DNA of 64,000 nucleotides, taken from Ignavibacteria bacterium UBA2360 (GTDB lineage: Bacteria; Bacteroidota; Ignavibacteria; Tepidaquicellales; OLB5). Numbering within the stretch: the stretch's first letter is position 1; each line of letters starts with the position of its first letter. Under the pieces are notes generated by a model that was given only the letters and a program-made list of their open reading frames with translations, ran no database searches and was not told the origin of the DNA. Below, piece by piece: positions 34,799 to 43,927 of this stretch. The position numbers and the translations under genes are program-made. The stretch covers positions 1 to 64,000 of the forward strand of contig DDTQ01000012.1 in assembly GCA_002344125.1 (NCBI GenBank). Direction: 5' to 3'.

Positions 34799-35692
34799 AT
34801 GATAGAAAATCCGTTTATTGAGAAGGTATCAACTGATGAGAAAGATGATCAGTTGATAGATCTTGCCCTTGGAGGCAGCCGTGAGGCTTTAGAGAAACTT
34901 ATTTACCGCCACCAGGCATGGATATATAACATTGCGTTAAGGATGGTTTTTTATCCGCAGGAAGCTGAAGATGTAACACAGGAAGTGCTGATAAAGATAA
35001 TTACCAAACTTTCATCATTCAGGAAAGAATGCGCTTTCAGAACATGGGCATACAGAATAGTCATAAACCAGGTTTTGAACATGAAGAAATCCATGGGTGA
35101 AAGAAAGCATTCAGATAATTTTGATGAGTATTGGAAGATAATTGAAAATGTACCTGACCAGGACCTGCCATTGCAGGAGAATTACAAGGTTGAAATGAAA
35201 ACACTGGTAAACGAAGTGAAAGTAAGCTGCATTTCAGGAATGCTGCTTTGCCTGGATAGAGAGCAGCGACTTGTATTTATATTGGGCGGCATATTCCAGG
35301 TGAGCGATAAAGTGGGCGCGGAGATCATGGATATATCCCGCGATAATTTCCGGCAGAAACTTTCCCGGGCGCGCAGACAGCTTTATAACTTTATGCATAA
35401 CAGGTGCGGACTAATAGACAGAAATAATCCGTGCAGTTGCGATAAGAAAACCAAAGCCTTAATTGATAGCGGTTATGTGAATCCTGATAAACTTTTGTTC
35501 AATATCAACTTTGTGCATACCGTAGAATCTACAGCAGGGGATAGAGCGGAAAAACTGGATGATCTTCTTGAAGAAAGGTCCCAGCAACTCTTTCGCGAGA
35601 GTCCTTTTCAGGAGCCGCCCGACTTTGTTGCATCTTTAAGAGATATATTAAAACATAAAGAGTTCAGAGAAATATTTAATTTTACAAATTAA
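34799..35692 (+). CDS. ECF-type RNA polymerase sigma factor with Cys-rich C-terminal extension
   Basis: The 297-residue protein has sigma region 2 (about 28-98; YRHQAWIYNIALRMVFYPQEAEDVTQEVLIKI) and region 4 (about 147-199; LDREQRLVFILGGIFQVSDKVGAEIMDISRDNFRQKLSRARRQL). A tail of about 97 residues follows. It begins with a potential metal site His200, Cys203, Cys212, Cys214 (HNRCGLIDRNNPCSC). No anti-sigma gene is adjacent, so the tail may provide the regulation itself. The T9SS beta-helix gene begins 8 bp downstream, which suggests co-transcription. Confidence 0.88.
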   Translation: MIENPFIEKVSTDEKDDQLIDLALGGSREALEKLIYRHQAWIYNIALRMVFYPQEAEDVTQEVLIKIITKLSSFRKECAFRTWAYRIVINQVLNMKKSMGERKHSDNFDEYWKIIENVPDQDLPLQENYKVEMKTLVNEVKVSCISGMLLCLDREQRLVFILGGIFQVSDKVGAEIMDISRDNFRQKLSRARRQLYNFMHNRCGLIDRNNPCSCDKKTKALIDSGYVNPDKLLFNINFVHTVESTAGDRAEKLDDLLEERSQQLFRESPFQEPPDFVASLRDILKHKEFREIFNFTN

Positions 35693-35700
35693 TTTAACTA

Positions 35701-37095
35701 ATGAAAATAATACTAATTATTGTATTAGCCCTCGTATTAGAAAACAGTTTTGTTAACTCAGAAGTAAAAAATGTACCATCACAATATTCCACAATTCAAT
35801 CAGCCATAAACGCGGCAGCTCATGGAGATACAATACTTGTGGCTCCCGGAACATATTTGGAGAACATAAATTTCAGAGGTAAAAATATTGTAGTAACCGG
35901 TACATTTTATTTGACAAACGATCCTTCATTGATAACTTCAACAATAATAGATGGAAGCAATCCCTCGCAGCCTGATTCAGGCAGCTGTGTAATAATATGC
36001 AGCGGAGAAGATTCAACCGCTGTGTTACAGGGATTTTCGATCACACGCGGAACCGGTACAAAGTGGAACGATGAGCACTTTGCAGGGCTGTATCGCGAAG
36101 GTGGCGGTATCCTGACGGCATTGTCATCTCCGGTAATCCGGTTCAATATCATTCATAACAATGTGATAACTAATTTAACCGGTGTTATAAGTACAGGTGG
36201 GGGAGGGATCAGGATGGGTGACGGCTATCCAAGATTCTACAATAATATTGTAATGAATAATTCTGCACGTTACGGAGCAGGTATTGTGCTTAATTATACG
36301 GGGGGTCAATTGAAAAACAATATTGTATGCGCTAATTATGGTTCTGTCCAGTTCGGTGCAGGTTCAGGAATTTGGATAAATGGCAATAATATCAGACAAA
36401 TAGTTATAGTAAATAATACAGTCGCAGGTAATTCATCTCTAACAGGATACAGCGGAATTTATGGCGGCGCTTCAACACTTTTCAAGAATAACATAATTTG
36501 GGGAAATCCATCACCTTCAAATACACAGGTCTCTTATTCAGCAGGAATGACATATTCTTTGATCCAGGGAGTTAACTCGGGAGTTGGCAACATTAACGCA
36601 GACCCGTTGTTTGCGGATTCGAACTATGTTCTGCAGAATTCATCTCCATGTATAGATAAAGGGGATTCAAGCATTATTTACAACGATATGCCGGATCAAA
36701 ATAATCCGTTGATTGCCAAATATCCTTCAAGAGGTACTTTGAGAAATGATATTGGTGCATACGGCGGCCCTCTTGCGGCTTTGCTTTCAAATCAACTGAT
36801 AGGTGTTCAGAACATTTCATCAGAAACACCGGAACGGTTCAATTTGTACCAGAACTATCCAAATCCGTTTAATCCGGTTACCCGGATCAATTTCGATATT
36901 CCCAAAAGCGGGATGGTTAAACTTGCTGTATATGATGCATTAGGCAGGGAAGTTTCCCGGCTTGTAAATGAATATTTGGCAGAAGGAAGTTATTCCGCAG
37001 AGCTAAATGGAATTGCTTTAGCTTCGGGTATCTATTTCTATACATTGCGAAGCGGCAGTTTCACACTAACAAAAAAAATGATACTTACAAAGTAA
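35701..37095 (+). CDS. T9SS-secreted right-handed beta-helix protein
   Basis: The 464-residue protein has a signal peptide and the opening YSTIQSAINAAAHGDTILVAPGTYLENINFRGKNIVVTG typical of parallel beta-helix (pectate-lyase-like, PbH1-repeat) proteins. Asn-rich repeats (FNIIHNN, FYNNIVMNNSA, NNTVAGNSS) run to about residue 330. A sorting domain ends it (FNLYQNYPNPFNPVTRINFDI to LTKKMILTK, about 378-464). No catalytic residues are evident; polysaccharide binding or cleavage is possible. It is followed by a two-way terminator. Confidence 0.88.
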   Translation: MKIILIIVLALVLENSFVNSEVKNVPSQYSTIQSAINAAAHGDTILVAPGTYLENINFRGKNIVVTGTFYLTNDPSLITSTIIDGSNPSQPDSGSCVIICSGEDSTAVLQGFSITRGTGTKWNDEHFAGLYREGGGILTALSSPVIRFNIIHNNVITNLTGVISTGGGGIRMGDGYPRFYNNIVMNNSARYGAGIVLNYTGGQLKNNIVCANYGSVQFGAGSGIWINGNNIRQIVIVNNTVAGNSSLTGYSGIYGGASTLFKNNIIWGNPSPSNTQVSYSAGMTYSLIQGVNSGVGNINADPLFADSNYVLQNSSPCIDKGDSSIIYNDMPDQNNPLIAKYPSRGTLRNDIGAYGGPLAALLSNQLIGVQNISSETPERFNLYQNYPNPFNPVTRINFDIPKSGMVKLAVYDALGREVSRLVNEYLAEGSYSAELNGIALASGIYFYTLRSGSFTLTKKMILTK

Positions 37096-37110
37096 TTCCT
37101 CTTTATAAAA

Positions 37111-37141
37111 AGAAAAACCCGGCTCAAAACCGGGTTTTCTT
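37111..37141. terminator. Bidirectional terminator between convergent genes
   Basis: AAAACCCGG pairs with CCGGGTTTT around a 7-nt loop, with A-rich and T-rich flanks on both strands. It serves the beta-helix gene (plus) and the long minus-strand operon. Confidence 0.88.
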
Positions 37142-37158
37142 ATACTTAAAATTCTGTT

Positions 37159-37965
37159 CTACCTTCCCGTAAACATGCTGAATGGACCATAAGTTGAAAG
37201 TAAAACCCATGCTATCCACAACGCAAATACAAATGGAATTGTCTGCGAGTTTTTGAGGCTGGAGACCTTTGCAAGACCAATTCCCGCAATAACCAGGTAC
37301 CATATGTTAATTAAATCAAAGTTAGCAAGCAGCGTAAATGTATCTTTGCCTACTGCTTCCTGTGAGACCAATAGCACCGGGCCTATATTCATAATCAATT
37401 TACCCATCAAAACGGCAAGCACTGTATCTACTACCATTTGGATAGATGTTATTAGGGCTGTCAGGCCCAATACGTTCATAATATCAACATAACCGGCTGT
37501 ACCCTTAAAGATCTTAAGTCCGCCCCAATAGATCAGCGCTTTCAGAAAGAATATTATCAATACACCGAAAACAGAACCCACAATTCCGAAGATCACAAAC
37601 ATTGATCCGCCGAACATCTTTTCGGTGTTATCAAGCTGTTCATCAGCAGCTTCTCGTGTCATTTTACCATCTTTTACGGCTTCATCAAACCTCTTCTTCA
37701 TTGCTTCGCGCTGCTGGGTTTTAATTTCAGATACCAGTTCTTCATCGCGTGTGACCAGAATACTTGAAAGAATACTTACCACTATCAATATTAGCAGCGG
37801 AACCAGCCAATAGTTCCGTTTGGCTGAGCGTTTTACTGCTTCAAACGTATCCCCGGGTTCAGTAAATACTCCCGCCATCGCATCACCAAGCGCAATGCTT
37901 TCCTGCTGTGCCGGGATACTATCTGTATCAACGGTTGTATTTTCGGGTGTTTTGTTCTCTTCCAT
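37159..37965 (-). CDS. Yip1-domain integral membrane protein
   Basis: The 268-residue protein has an acidic cytoplasmic N-terminus, a first helix after KRNYWL (about residues 53-68), a charged segment (EIKTQQREAMKKRFDEAVKDGKM) and four to five further helices. The GDAMAGVFTEPGDTFEAVKR start and helix pattern resemble bacterial Yip1-family proteins (PF04893). Function unknown. It is the last gene of the minus-strand run, 13 bp after dapB. Confidence 0.75.
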   Translation of the reverse strand: MEENKTPENTTVDTDSIPAQQESIALGDAMAGVFTEPGDTFEAVKRSAKRNYWLVPLLILIVVSILSSILVTRDEELVSEIKTQQREAMKKRFDEAVKDGKMTREAADEQLDNTEKMFGGSMFVIFGIVGSVFGVLIIFFLKALIYWGGLKIFKGTAGYVDIMNVLGLTALITSIQMVVDTVLAVLMGKLIMNIGPVLLVSQEAVGKDTFTLLANFDLINIWYLVIAGIGLAKVSSLKNSQTIPFVFALWIAWVLLSTYGPFSMFTGR

Positions 37966-37978
37966 TGTTTTGAATTTG

Positions 37979-38704
37979 TTATTTTATTAATTCACTGAAT
38001 ACATCTTCAAACTTATAAAATCCTTTTTTTCCTTTTATGTACTTTGCCGCCAGCAGCGCGCCTTCAGCGAAGCCGCGGCGTGATTTAGCATTATGGATAA
38101 GTGAAATGGTATCAGCATCACTTTCAAATTCAACTTCATGTTTCCCAACAACGTCAGTAATCCTCTCAGAAATAATATTGATCTCATTAAATGCCGGTTC
38201 AGCCGAATCGCTTGTAAAAGAATCTTTTCTGCTTATTCCTTCAAGCAGGTATTCGGCGGTTCTTATCCCGGTTCCGCTTGGTTTATCAAGCTTCCGGGTA
38301 TGGTGAGTCTCTTTGATCAGTATTTCATACTGAGGGTACTTATTTATCAGTTTACCGGCATTTTTAACCATTTGGAAGAATATGTTCACGCCAACAGAAA
38401 AATTGCTTGCGTAAATGAAGCCTGTGCCGTTCTTTTTGATGATATCCTTTACAACATCCGATTTATTATACCAGCCGGTAGTGCCGCAAACCACATCTAT
38501 TCCCTTTGATGAAAGAAATTCAATGTTCTCTATCACGCTTGCGGGAGTTGAAAACTCTATGGCTACATCAGTATTGTTCTTTAGATGTTCCTTCACCGGA
38601 TTTATTACATCGTACTTACCTGAAATATTGAATTCTTCTTTCGGGGCAATTTCTTCTATCATTTTCCCCATTTTACCGTAACCAACAAGCGCTATATTTA
38701 TCAT
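37979..38704 (-). CDS. dapB: 4-hydroxy-tetrahydrodipicolinate reductase
   Basis: The 241-residue protein has the N-terminal nucleotide-binding GYGKMGKMI (8-16), VCGTTGW (about 72-78), and the DapB signature ETHHTRKLDKPSGT (about 130-143) with the catalytic His pair and Lys. It reduces the dihydrodipicolinate precursor on the lysine/diaminopimelate route. It overlaps the aspartokinase by 1 nt, so the first and fourth enzymes of the pathway are made together. The protein is slightly short for the family. Confidence 0.92.
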   Translation of the reverse strand: MINIALVGYGKMGKMIEEIAPKEEFNISGKYDVINPVKEHLKNNTDVAIEFSTPASVIENIEFLSSKGIDVVCGTTGWYNKSDVVKDIIKKNGTGFIYASNFSVGVNIFFQMVKNAGKLINKYPQYEILIKETHHTRKLDKPSGTGIRTAEYLLEGISRKDSFTSDSAEPAFNEINIISERITDVVGKHEVEFESDADTISLIHNAKSRRGFAEGALLAAKYIKGKKGFYKFEDVFSELIK

Positions 38705-40143
38705 TAGGCTATGCTCTTTTCTTCTTTCTTGGTAATTTTTTCAAACAAACCTGAATTTGATGATTTAGTTTCAAAAAATTCTTTATGAAGGTTTTTTAGA
38801 ACTGTGTTACAGTTTTCTGTATTAACCAGCAGCGAAAAACTATGCGGATTAAAGCCGAAAATAACAGATTCAGCCTTCATGCCGGGGTTGCAGATAAACA
38901 CACTTTGCTCAAAATTTTCTATAGAATTAAGATCAGAGCCCACAAGTGTTATGAGTACCTTATCTTTTACAATTTCACATTCCGAAATTTCATCAAATTC
39001 GTTTTTAAGCTCATCGTAGTGGATCTTTGTATATGCGCTTTCAGCTATCACTATTATAAGCGCATTATTTGATGAAAGAAGTATATCAATTTGCGGCTTA
39101 TGTTTAGAAAGGATATTCAGCATCATTTCCCAAAAAATGAACTGGTTCAGTGATTCTTTAGGCTTAACCCTTAGTACTATAATATTCTTTTTATATGTAA
39201 CTGATTTAATATGCTCGCTGTATTTCAATTGTGAGTTTACAATTGTTCCGGTTGATGCGGTATTTTTTGAGTTCAGAATCTTTATAGGAATATCTTTTTT
39301 CAACGCCGGCTTTACTGAGTTTTTATGCAGTACCTTTGCGCCAAAGTTGGATAACTCCTCCATTTCTTTGAAAGATATCTCCTTTAATTTTAACGCATCC
39401 GGAATGATATTAGGGTCACAGGTCAAAACACCGTCAACATCTGTCCAAATCTGTATCTCATCCGCATCAGTCAATGAGCCGTAGATCGCCGCAGAAAAAT
39501 CTGAGCTTTCTCTGCCCATTGTTGTAGGTATACCGTCTTCGGTGGAACCCATAAATCCCTGGGCCAGTACGATCTTATTTTTTGCCAGGAGAGGTTTTAC
39601 TTTTTTATCTGCATTTACCTGTGAAAGCTCAAAGTTGGGGTATGCCCTCGAAAAGTCATTGTTGGTTTTAATAATATCCTGTGAATTGATCAACTCTGCC
39701 TCCAGCCCGTCATTCAGCATAGCGTAATAAATAACATTAGAAGACATCAATTCGCCAAACACCCTGAAAGCATCAAGTATCCTCAGTGAGAGCTCGTTTA
39801 TTATTGCAAGACCCTTTATGAGCTCTGCTATTTGCCTGTGGTAGTTAATGATCTTCTCGGCGGCTGCGGCTTTAAGGGAGCTATCTGAAACCAATTCATT
39901 AATAATAACATGATGCCTGTTGATAATTTCTTCAAGCTGCTTCTCTGCTTCTTTAACATCTTTTGCTGCAGCGGCTCTTGCGATAATTTCCAGGGTAGTT
40001 GTAGCCCTTGAAATTGCGGAAACCACAACCACTTTCTTCGCATCAGTGTTTCTCACAATATTTATCACGTTCTTGATCGAATCGCTATCCTGCACAGAAG
40101 TTCCGCCGAACTTCATAACAACTGTTCCGTTTTTTTTACTCAT
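38704..40143 (-). CDS. Aspartate kinase (monofunctional, ACT-containing)
   Basis: The 479-residue protein begins VVMKFGGTSVQDSDSI (8-23), the aspartokinase signature. It has the central MGRESSDFSAAIYGSLTDADEIQIWTDVDGV (about 207-237), which binds aspartate and ATP. About 170 C-terminal residues form divergent ACT domains, the usual site of feedback inhibition by lysine or threonine. It phosphorylates aspartate, the first step to lysine, threonine and methionine. No homoserine-dehydrogenase domain is attached. It is coupled to dapB. Confidence 0.92.
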   Translation of the reverse strand: MSKKNGTVVMKFGGTSVQDSDSIKNVINIVRNTDAKKVVVVSAISRATTTLEIIARAAAAKDVKEAEKQLEEIINRHHVIINELVSDSSLKAAAAEKIINYHRQIAELIKGLAIINELSLRILDAFRVFGELMSSNVIYYAMLNDGLEAELINSQDIIKTNNDFSRAYPNFELSQVNADKKVKPLLAKNKIVLAQGFMGSTEDGIPTTMGRESSDFSAAIYGSLTDADEIQIWTDVDGVLTCDPNIIPDALKLKEISFKEMEELSNFGAKVLHKNSVKPALKKDIPIKILNSKNTASTGTIVNSQLKYSEHIKSVTYKKNIIVLRVKPKESLNQFIFWEMMLNILSKHKPQIDILLSSNNALIIVIAESAYTKIHYDELKNEFDEISECEIVKDKVLITLVGSDLNSIENFEQSVFICNPGMKAESVIFGFNPHSFSLLVNTENCNTVLKNLHKEFFETKSSNSGLFEKITKKEEKSIA

Positions 40144-40158
40144 TAAAATATATACTTT

Positions 40159-40752
40159 TTATTTATACAGATTATTTTTGTAGATGTATTCTTCAACTTC
40201 TTCGGGAACAAGGTATTTAATTGAGCGTTTTTCCCTTATCCTGAACCTGATGTCAGTCGCGGAAATATCAATATTGGGTACCGGTACAAAAATACCGCGT
40301 CTTGCGTATTCATTTTCAACCTGCTGGATAAGGTATCCCGGCCTGTTTATAATAACAACTTCTGTCAAAAGAAACAATTTGCCCGGATCTTTCCATTTAT
40401 GCAGGTTGATCAGCTGATCCATTCCGATTATCAGGTAGAATTTCACCTGTTCAGCGGAAAACTCTTCACGCAGTTTGAGCAGTGTTTTTACAGTGTAATT
40501 TGGTTCATCTCCTGTCATCTTCAGCTCAATATCATTTATCTTAAATGAACTGCTGCCTTTGGCTGCCAGTCTCAGCATATTAAGCCTGTGTTCGGGAGCG
40601 GAAATATTCTCTGCATCTTTGAGCGGAGGAATGCGTGAAGGGATGAACATTACTTCATCCAGGTGCATTTGGTCCTTTACGTTTTCGGCCATGATCAGAT
40701 GACCATTATGTATGGGGTCAAATGTACCGCCGAATATTCCTATACGTTTCAT
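40159..40752 (-). CDS. nadD: Nicotinate-nucleotide adenylyltransferase
   Basis: The 197-residue protein starts MKRIGIFGGTFDPIHNGHLIMAE, the NadD nucleotidyltransferase signature with the HNGH motif. It also has FIPSRIPPLKD and a C-terminal ISATDIRFRIREKRSIKYLVPEEVEEYI, equivalent to the ISSTxIR motif. It converts nicotinate mononucleotide to deamido-NAD. It overlaps the GT4 glycosyltransferase upstream by 4 nt. Confidence 0.95.
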   Translation of the reverse strand: MKRIGIFGGTFDPIHNGHLIMAENVKDQMHLDEVMFIPSRIPPLKDAENISAPEHRLNMLRLAAKGSSSFKINDIELKMTGDEPNYTVKTLLKLREEFSAEQVKFYLIIGMDQLINLHKWKDPGKLFLLTEVVIINRPGYLIQQVENEYARRGIFVPVPNIDISATDIRFRIREKRSIKYLVPEEVEEYIYKNNLYK

Positions 40753-41873
40753 TGTTTCAGCAGCTCCCGGTAGATCTGTTCTATTTGCGGAACTGTTTCG
40801 GTAACATCGTACTGGGTGGATTCAATCATGGCGTTTTGGGCTAACTCTTCACGGAGCTCACTGTTTTGGTATAACGCAGAAATTTTCCTGAATAGATCAT
40901 CCATATCCCTGGGATCAATTATTAACGCAGAGTGATCAGGCTTGATAACTTCAAGCAGGTTAGGCAGGTAGCTGCAAATGATCGGAAGCCTTGAAGCCAT
41001 CGCTTCAAGCAGCACATACGGCATACCTTCCCACAGCGAAGGGAAAACAAAAATATCAAAAATGGAATAGTAATCCTTTAGGTTTTCCTGCTCTCCGGCA
41101 AAGATCACAAAATCTTCCAGTTTGGATTCTCTTGCAAGATCCTGCATATTCTTTAGATTTTTGCCGGCACCTATAAATATAAATCTTATTTGCGGGTATT
41201 TCCTGATCAGGAAATAAGCCGTTTGTAATATCAGCTTTTGGTTCTTCTGTTCATCAAACCTCGAAATATTCCCTACAATAAAATTGTTTTCATTCAGCCC
41301 AAGCTGCTGCATAAGCGCAGAATTCTTTTTTAAGTTTGCATATGTTCCTGTATTTATACCGTTTGGTATAATATCAGTTTTGGCTCTGTCCGCAATTCGG
41401 TTCTTTACCGCAGTTAAAAAATCATTATGGGTTTCGCAAATTGTTCTATCTGTGAACTGAACGAGGTATTGTTCAATTGATCTGGACAGGCTCTTCCTGA
41501 AGATGTTACCGCTGTTTATATAGTGTATCCCGTGAATTGTATGAACGCATTTCAATCCGGGATTATGTTTCTTCAGTATTCTGCCGTAAAATCCCGCAAC
41601 TCCGCCGTGTGTATGTATCAGGTCATATCTATTCTCATCATAGAGTTCCTGCAAAGGTTTTAGATATTTTGTGCGCATAACTTTGGGCAGTTCAAGCGGG
41701 TGAAAAGTTATATTACTTTTTTGGACTTCCTCTTCAAATTTCTCGCCGCCCCTGGCGGCTATGGAAATATCAAAGGTGCCCCTATCTGCATTCATTGCAA
41801 TAGAAAGTACATTCGTCTGGCCGCCGCCCAAAAAACCGCCATCAATCAGCTGTAATATCTTAAATTTTTCCAA
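40749..41873 (-). CDS. GT4-family glycosyltransferase
   Basis: The 374-residue protein has the GT-B layout. The N-terminal donor-side loop is GGFLGGGQTNVLSIA (about 12-26), followed by IHTHGGVAGFYGRI (about 85-98). The C-terminal domain includes GNISRFDEQKNQKLIL and the GT4 E-x7-E motif (EGMPYVLLEA, about 285-294). It should transfer a sugar from a nucleotide donor to a growing surface glycan. A candidate internal promoter lies just upstream. It ends the glycan cluster and is coupled to nadD. Confidence 0.88.
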   Translation of the reverse strand: MEKFKILQLIDGGFLGGGQTNVLSIAMNADRGTFDISIAARGGEKFEEEVQKSNITFHPLELPKVMRTKYLKPLQELYDENRYDLIHTHGGVAGFYGRILKKHNPGLKCVHTIHGIHYINSGNIFRKSLSRSIEQYLVQFTDRTICETHNDFLTAVKNRIADRAKTDIIPNGINTGTYANLKKNSALMQQLGLNENNFIVGNISRFDEQKNQKLILQTAYFLIRKYPQIRFIFIGAGKNLKNMQDLARESKLEDFVIFAGEQENLKDYYSIFDIFVFPSLWEGMPYVLLEAMASRLPIICSYLPNLLEVIKPDHSALIIDPRDMDDLFRKISALYQNSELREELAQNAMIESTQYDVTETVPQIEQIYRELLKQ

Positions 41874-41892
41874 GATCTATTTTGTTAGAGTA

Positions 41893-41923
41893 CAAAAATA
41901 AGCATTAAAATTGATTGTAGTAA
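41893..41923 (-). promoter_or_regulatory. Candidate internal promoter before the GT4 gene
   Basis: On the minus strand TTA (41921-41923), 20 nt, then TATTTTTG (41893-41900, full TAnnTTTG match), in the only gap (69 bp) within this part of the run. Confidence 0.5.
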
Positions 41924-41942
41924 GTGAATAGGGGAGTATAAT

Positions 41943-42974
41943 TCAAAAAGGAATATTGTTTCTCAGGTAATATTCAACAGGTTTTATACCAACAAGCCGG
42001 GAATAAAAATAGGAAAGCGGATTTAAAACCGATGCCAGGGTTGAATCCGGGTTAACAACCTTGCTTGAAATATATTTTATTACCTCTTTTTCATCGAGTT
42101 TTTTGAATGATCTCAGCGATTTTCGTTTCTTAATTATTGCGGGGATATTAAGATAAAACCAAAAATATGCTTTAACAACACCGGGAAAAGAAATATTTTT
42201 TGAAACCAATGATTGAATTGTTCTCAACGTGTGATTTAATGTAATATAAGGAATCATTTTAAGTATAAACCCGATACTGAAGAATGTATAAAGATTAAGG
42301 AAACGGTTCCGTTCTCTGCAAAATGTACGGAAAGCATTTGCTGATTCAGATGATGAACCCTTGTGATCCACAACGGATTCTCTGACAAACCTGATCTTCA
42401 TACCCATAAACCGGGCTTTCAGCCCGAGAAAAACATCTTCACCATAGAAGAAGTAATCGCTGTCAAACGGGATACCTGTTTCACTCTTCCTGAATATCGC
42501 CGAGCAGCCGTTCGGGTAAAACTCATCTTCAATTTCAGGAAAGATGTTCATGATATTGTACATCACATATGAAACTGATCCGTTTGTTTCATAATATTTC
42601 GCAGGGATGCCCTCTGTTACAACGAATGAGGAGGCAACCGTATTGCCGTCTTTCATTGCGTTCACCAGAGATTCGAGCCATCCGGCGCGCGTAATGGTAT
42701 CATTGTTCAGCAATACTATCAAATCACCTGAGCAGTGTTTTAGGGCTTCGTTGTTTCCGCCGGCAAAGCCAAGGTTTTTTTCTGAACGCACAATTTTTAT
42801 TCTGTTATCGGCAAACGTTTCTCTTACAAATTCACAGCTTCCGTCTGTGGAATTGTTATCAAACAGTACCAGCTCAAAATTGCTGTATTCCTGATTCAGT
42901 ACAGAACTTATACAATCCTTTAGGAACTGCCTGCCGTTGAAATTCAGTATTATTATGGAAACCTGTTCGTTCAT
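41943..42974 (-). CDS. GT2-family glycosyltransferase (rhamnosyltransferase-like)
   Basis: The 343-residue protein is a GT-A enzyme: VSIIILNFNGRQFLKDCISSVL (5-26), DNNSTDGS (about 38-45), and the DXD-like LNNDT (about 90). Large hydrophobic segments in the last third (FFSIGFILKMIPYI) suggest membrane association. The domain order resembles WbbL-type rhamnosyltransferases; the sugar cannot be deduced. It overlaps the next upstream GT2 gene by 4 nt. Confidence 0.88.
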   Translation of the reverse strand: MNEQVSIIILNFNGRQFLKDCISSVLNQEYSNFELVLFDNNSTDGSCEFVRETFADNRIKIVRSEKNLGFAGGNNEALKHCSGDLIVLLNNDTITRAGWLESLVNAMKDGNTVASSFVVTEGIPAKYYETNGSVSYVMYNIMNIFPEIEDEFYPNGCSAIFRKSETGIPFDSDYFFYGEDVFLGLKARFMGMKIRFVRESVVDHKGSSSESANAFRTFCRERNRFLNLYTFFSIGFILKMIPYITLNHTLRTIQSLVSKNISFPGVVKAYFWFYLNIPAIIKKRKSLRSFKKLDEKEVIKYISSKVVNPDSTLASVLNPLSYFYSRLVGIKPVEYYLRNNIPF

Positions 42975-43927
42975 TTTACAAATAAACTTTTAATGTAATT
43001 GGCTGAGACCTTTTTACTGCGCTGTATCTTAAATCTTTCCGGGAGTTTTGTAACTGCAAGAACTGAGCCTCTTAAATATCCTCTTAAAGCCCGAAGAAAT
43101 ATTACAAATGAATGAAGCCTGATAAATGAATAATATCTTTTTAAGCGCGCCAGGAAAAAGAGAGGCTGGTACAGTAAAAAAATTTTAAGCGGGTAGTTTT
43201 TTATCCTCATAAGCACAAGATTCCTTTCACACATTTCTGTCTGAAAGCCGTGGGTGGCCACTGAGCTTGTACCCCCGCGTTTGTGATAACAAACGGCTTT
43301 TGGTTCATAGTAACATTTGTATCCCGCAAGCTGAGCCCTGAAGCTGAGATCTATATCTTCATAATAAGCAAAGAATGTTTCATCAAACATACCGATGTTT
43401 TCAAATATTTCTCTTTTATAAAATGCCGCGCCGGCGCAGGCGCCGAAAATGTATTCGGGGCTGTTGTATTGACCGGTATCCTTTTCACCATTGCCGCGGG
43501 CAAGCGGCGAGCCGCCGTTTGCTTTTATAAAATCGCCGCAATCATCTATTATATCCCTGTTGTAGTAGTTCAGCATTTTGACTGCAAGTATATCCGCATT
43601 TGTCTCTTTTAATGAAACAACAGCCGTTTCGAGAAAACCTGGTTCAAGTTCAATATCGTTATTCAAAAGGAAAATGAATTCGCACTCAGGTAAGGCAAAG
43701 GAGTGCTTAATGCCTTCATTCACAGCTTTTGCGAAGCCAGAATTGTAGCCGATTGGAATTGTAACTGAATCCGGAAATTCACTTTTGGTAAAATTGATTG
43801 AATCATCTTTTGAACCGTTATCGCATAAGATCACTTTAAAATCCTTGTACGTCTGAGCGTGTAAAGAGCCGTAACAGGTCTTTAAATGTTCAATTCCGTT
43901 ATAATTTGGTATAACTATAGCTATCAA
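42971..43927 (-). CDS. GT2-family glycosyltransferase
   Basis: The 318-residue protein shows IAIVIPNYNGIEHLKTCYGSL (2-22), CDNGSKDDS (about 35-43), LLNNDIE (about 89-95) and ETFFAYYEDIDLSFRAQLAGYKC (about 190-212), the acceptor-side acidic motif of this GT2 subgroup. A hydrophobic segment near residue 250 may anchor it. It overlaps both neighbours by 4 nt (43924-43927 and 42971-42974). Confidence 0.88.
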   Translation of the reverse strand: MIAIVIPNYNGIEHLKTCYGSLHAQTYKDFKVILCDNGSKDDSINFTKSEFPDSVTIPIGYNSGFAKAVNEGIKHSFALPECEFIFLLNNDIELEPGFLETAVVSLKETNADILAVKMLNYYNRDIIDDCGDFIKANGGSPLARGNGEKDTGQYNSPEYIFGACAGAAFYKREIFENIGMFDETFFAYYEDIDLSFRAQLAGYKCYYEPKAVCYHKRGGTSSVATHGFQTEMCERNLVLMRIKNYPLKIFLLYQPLFFLARLKRYYSFIRLHSFVIFLRALRGYLRGSVLAVTKLPERFKIQRSKKVSANYIKSLFVK

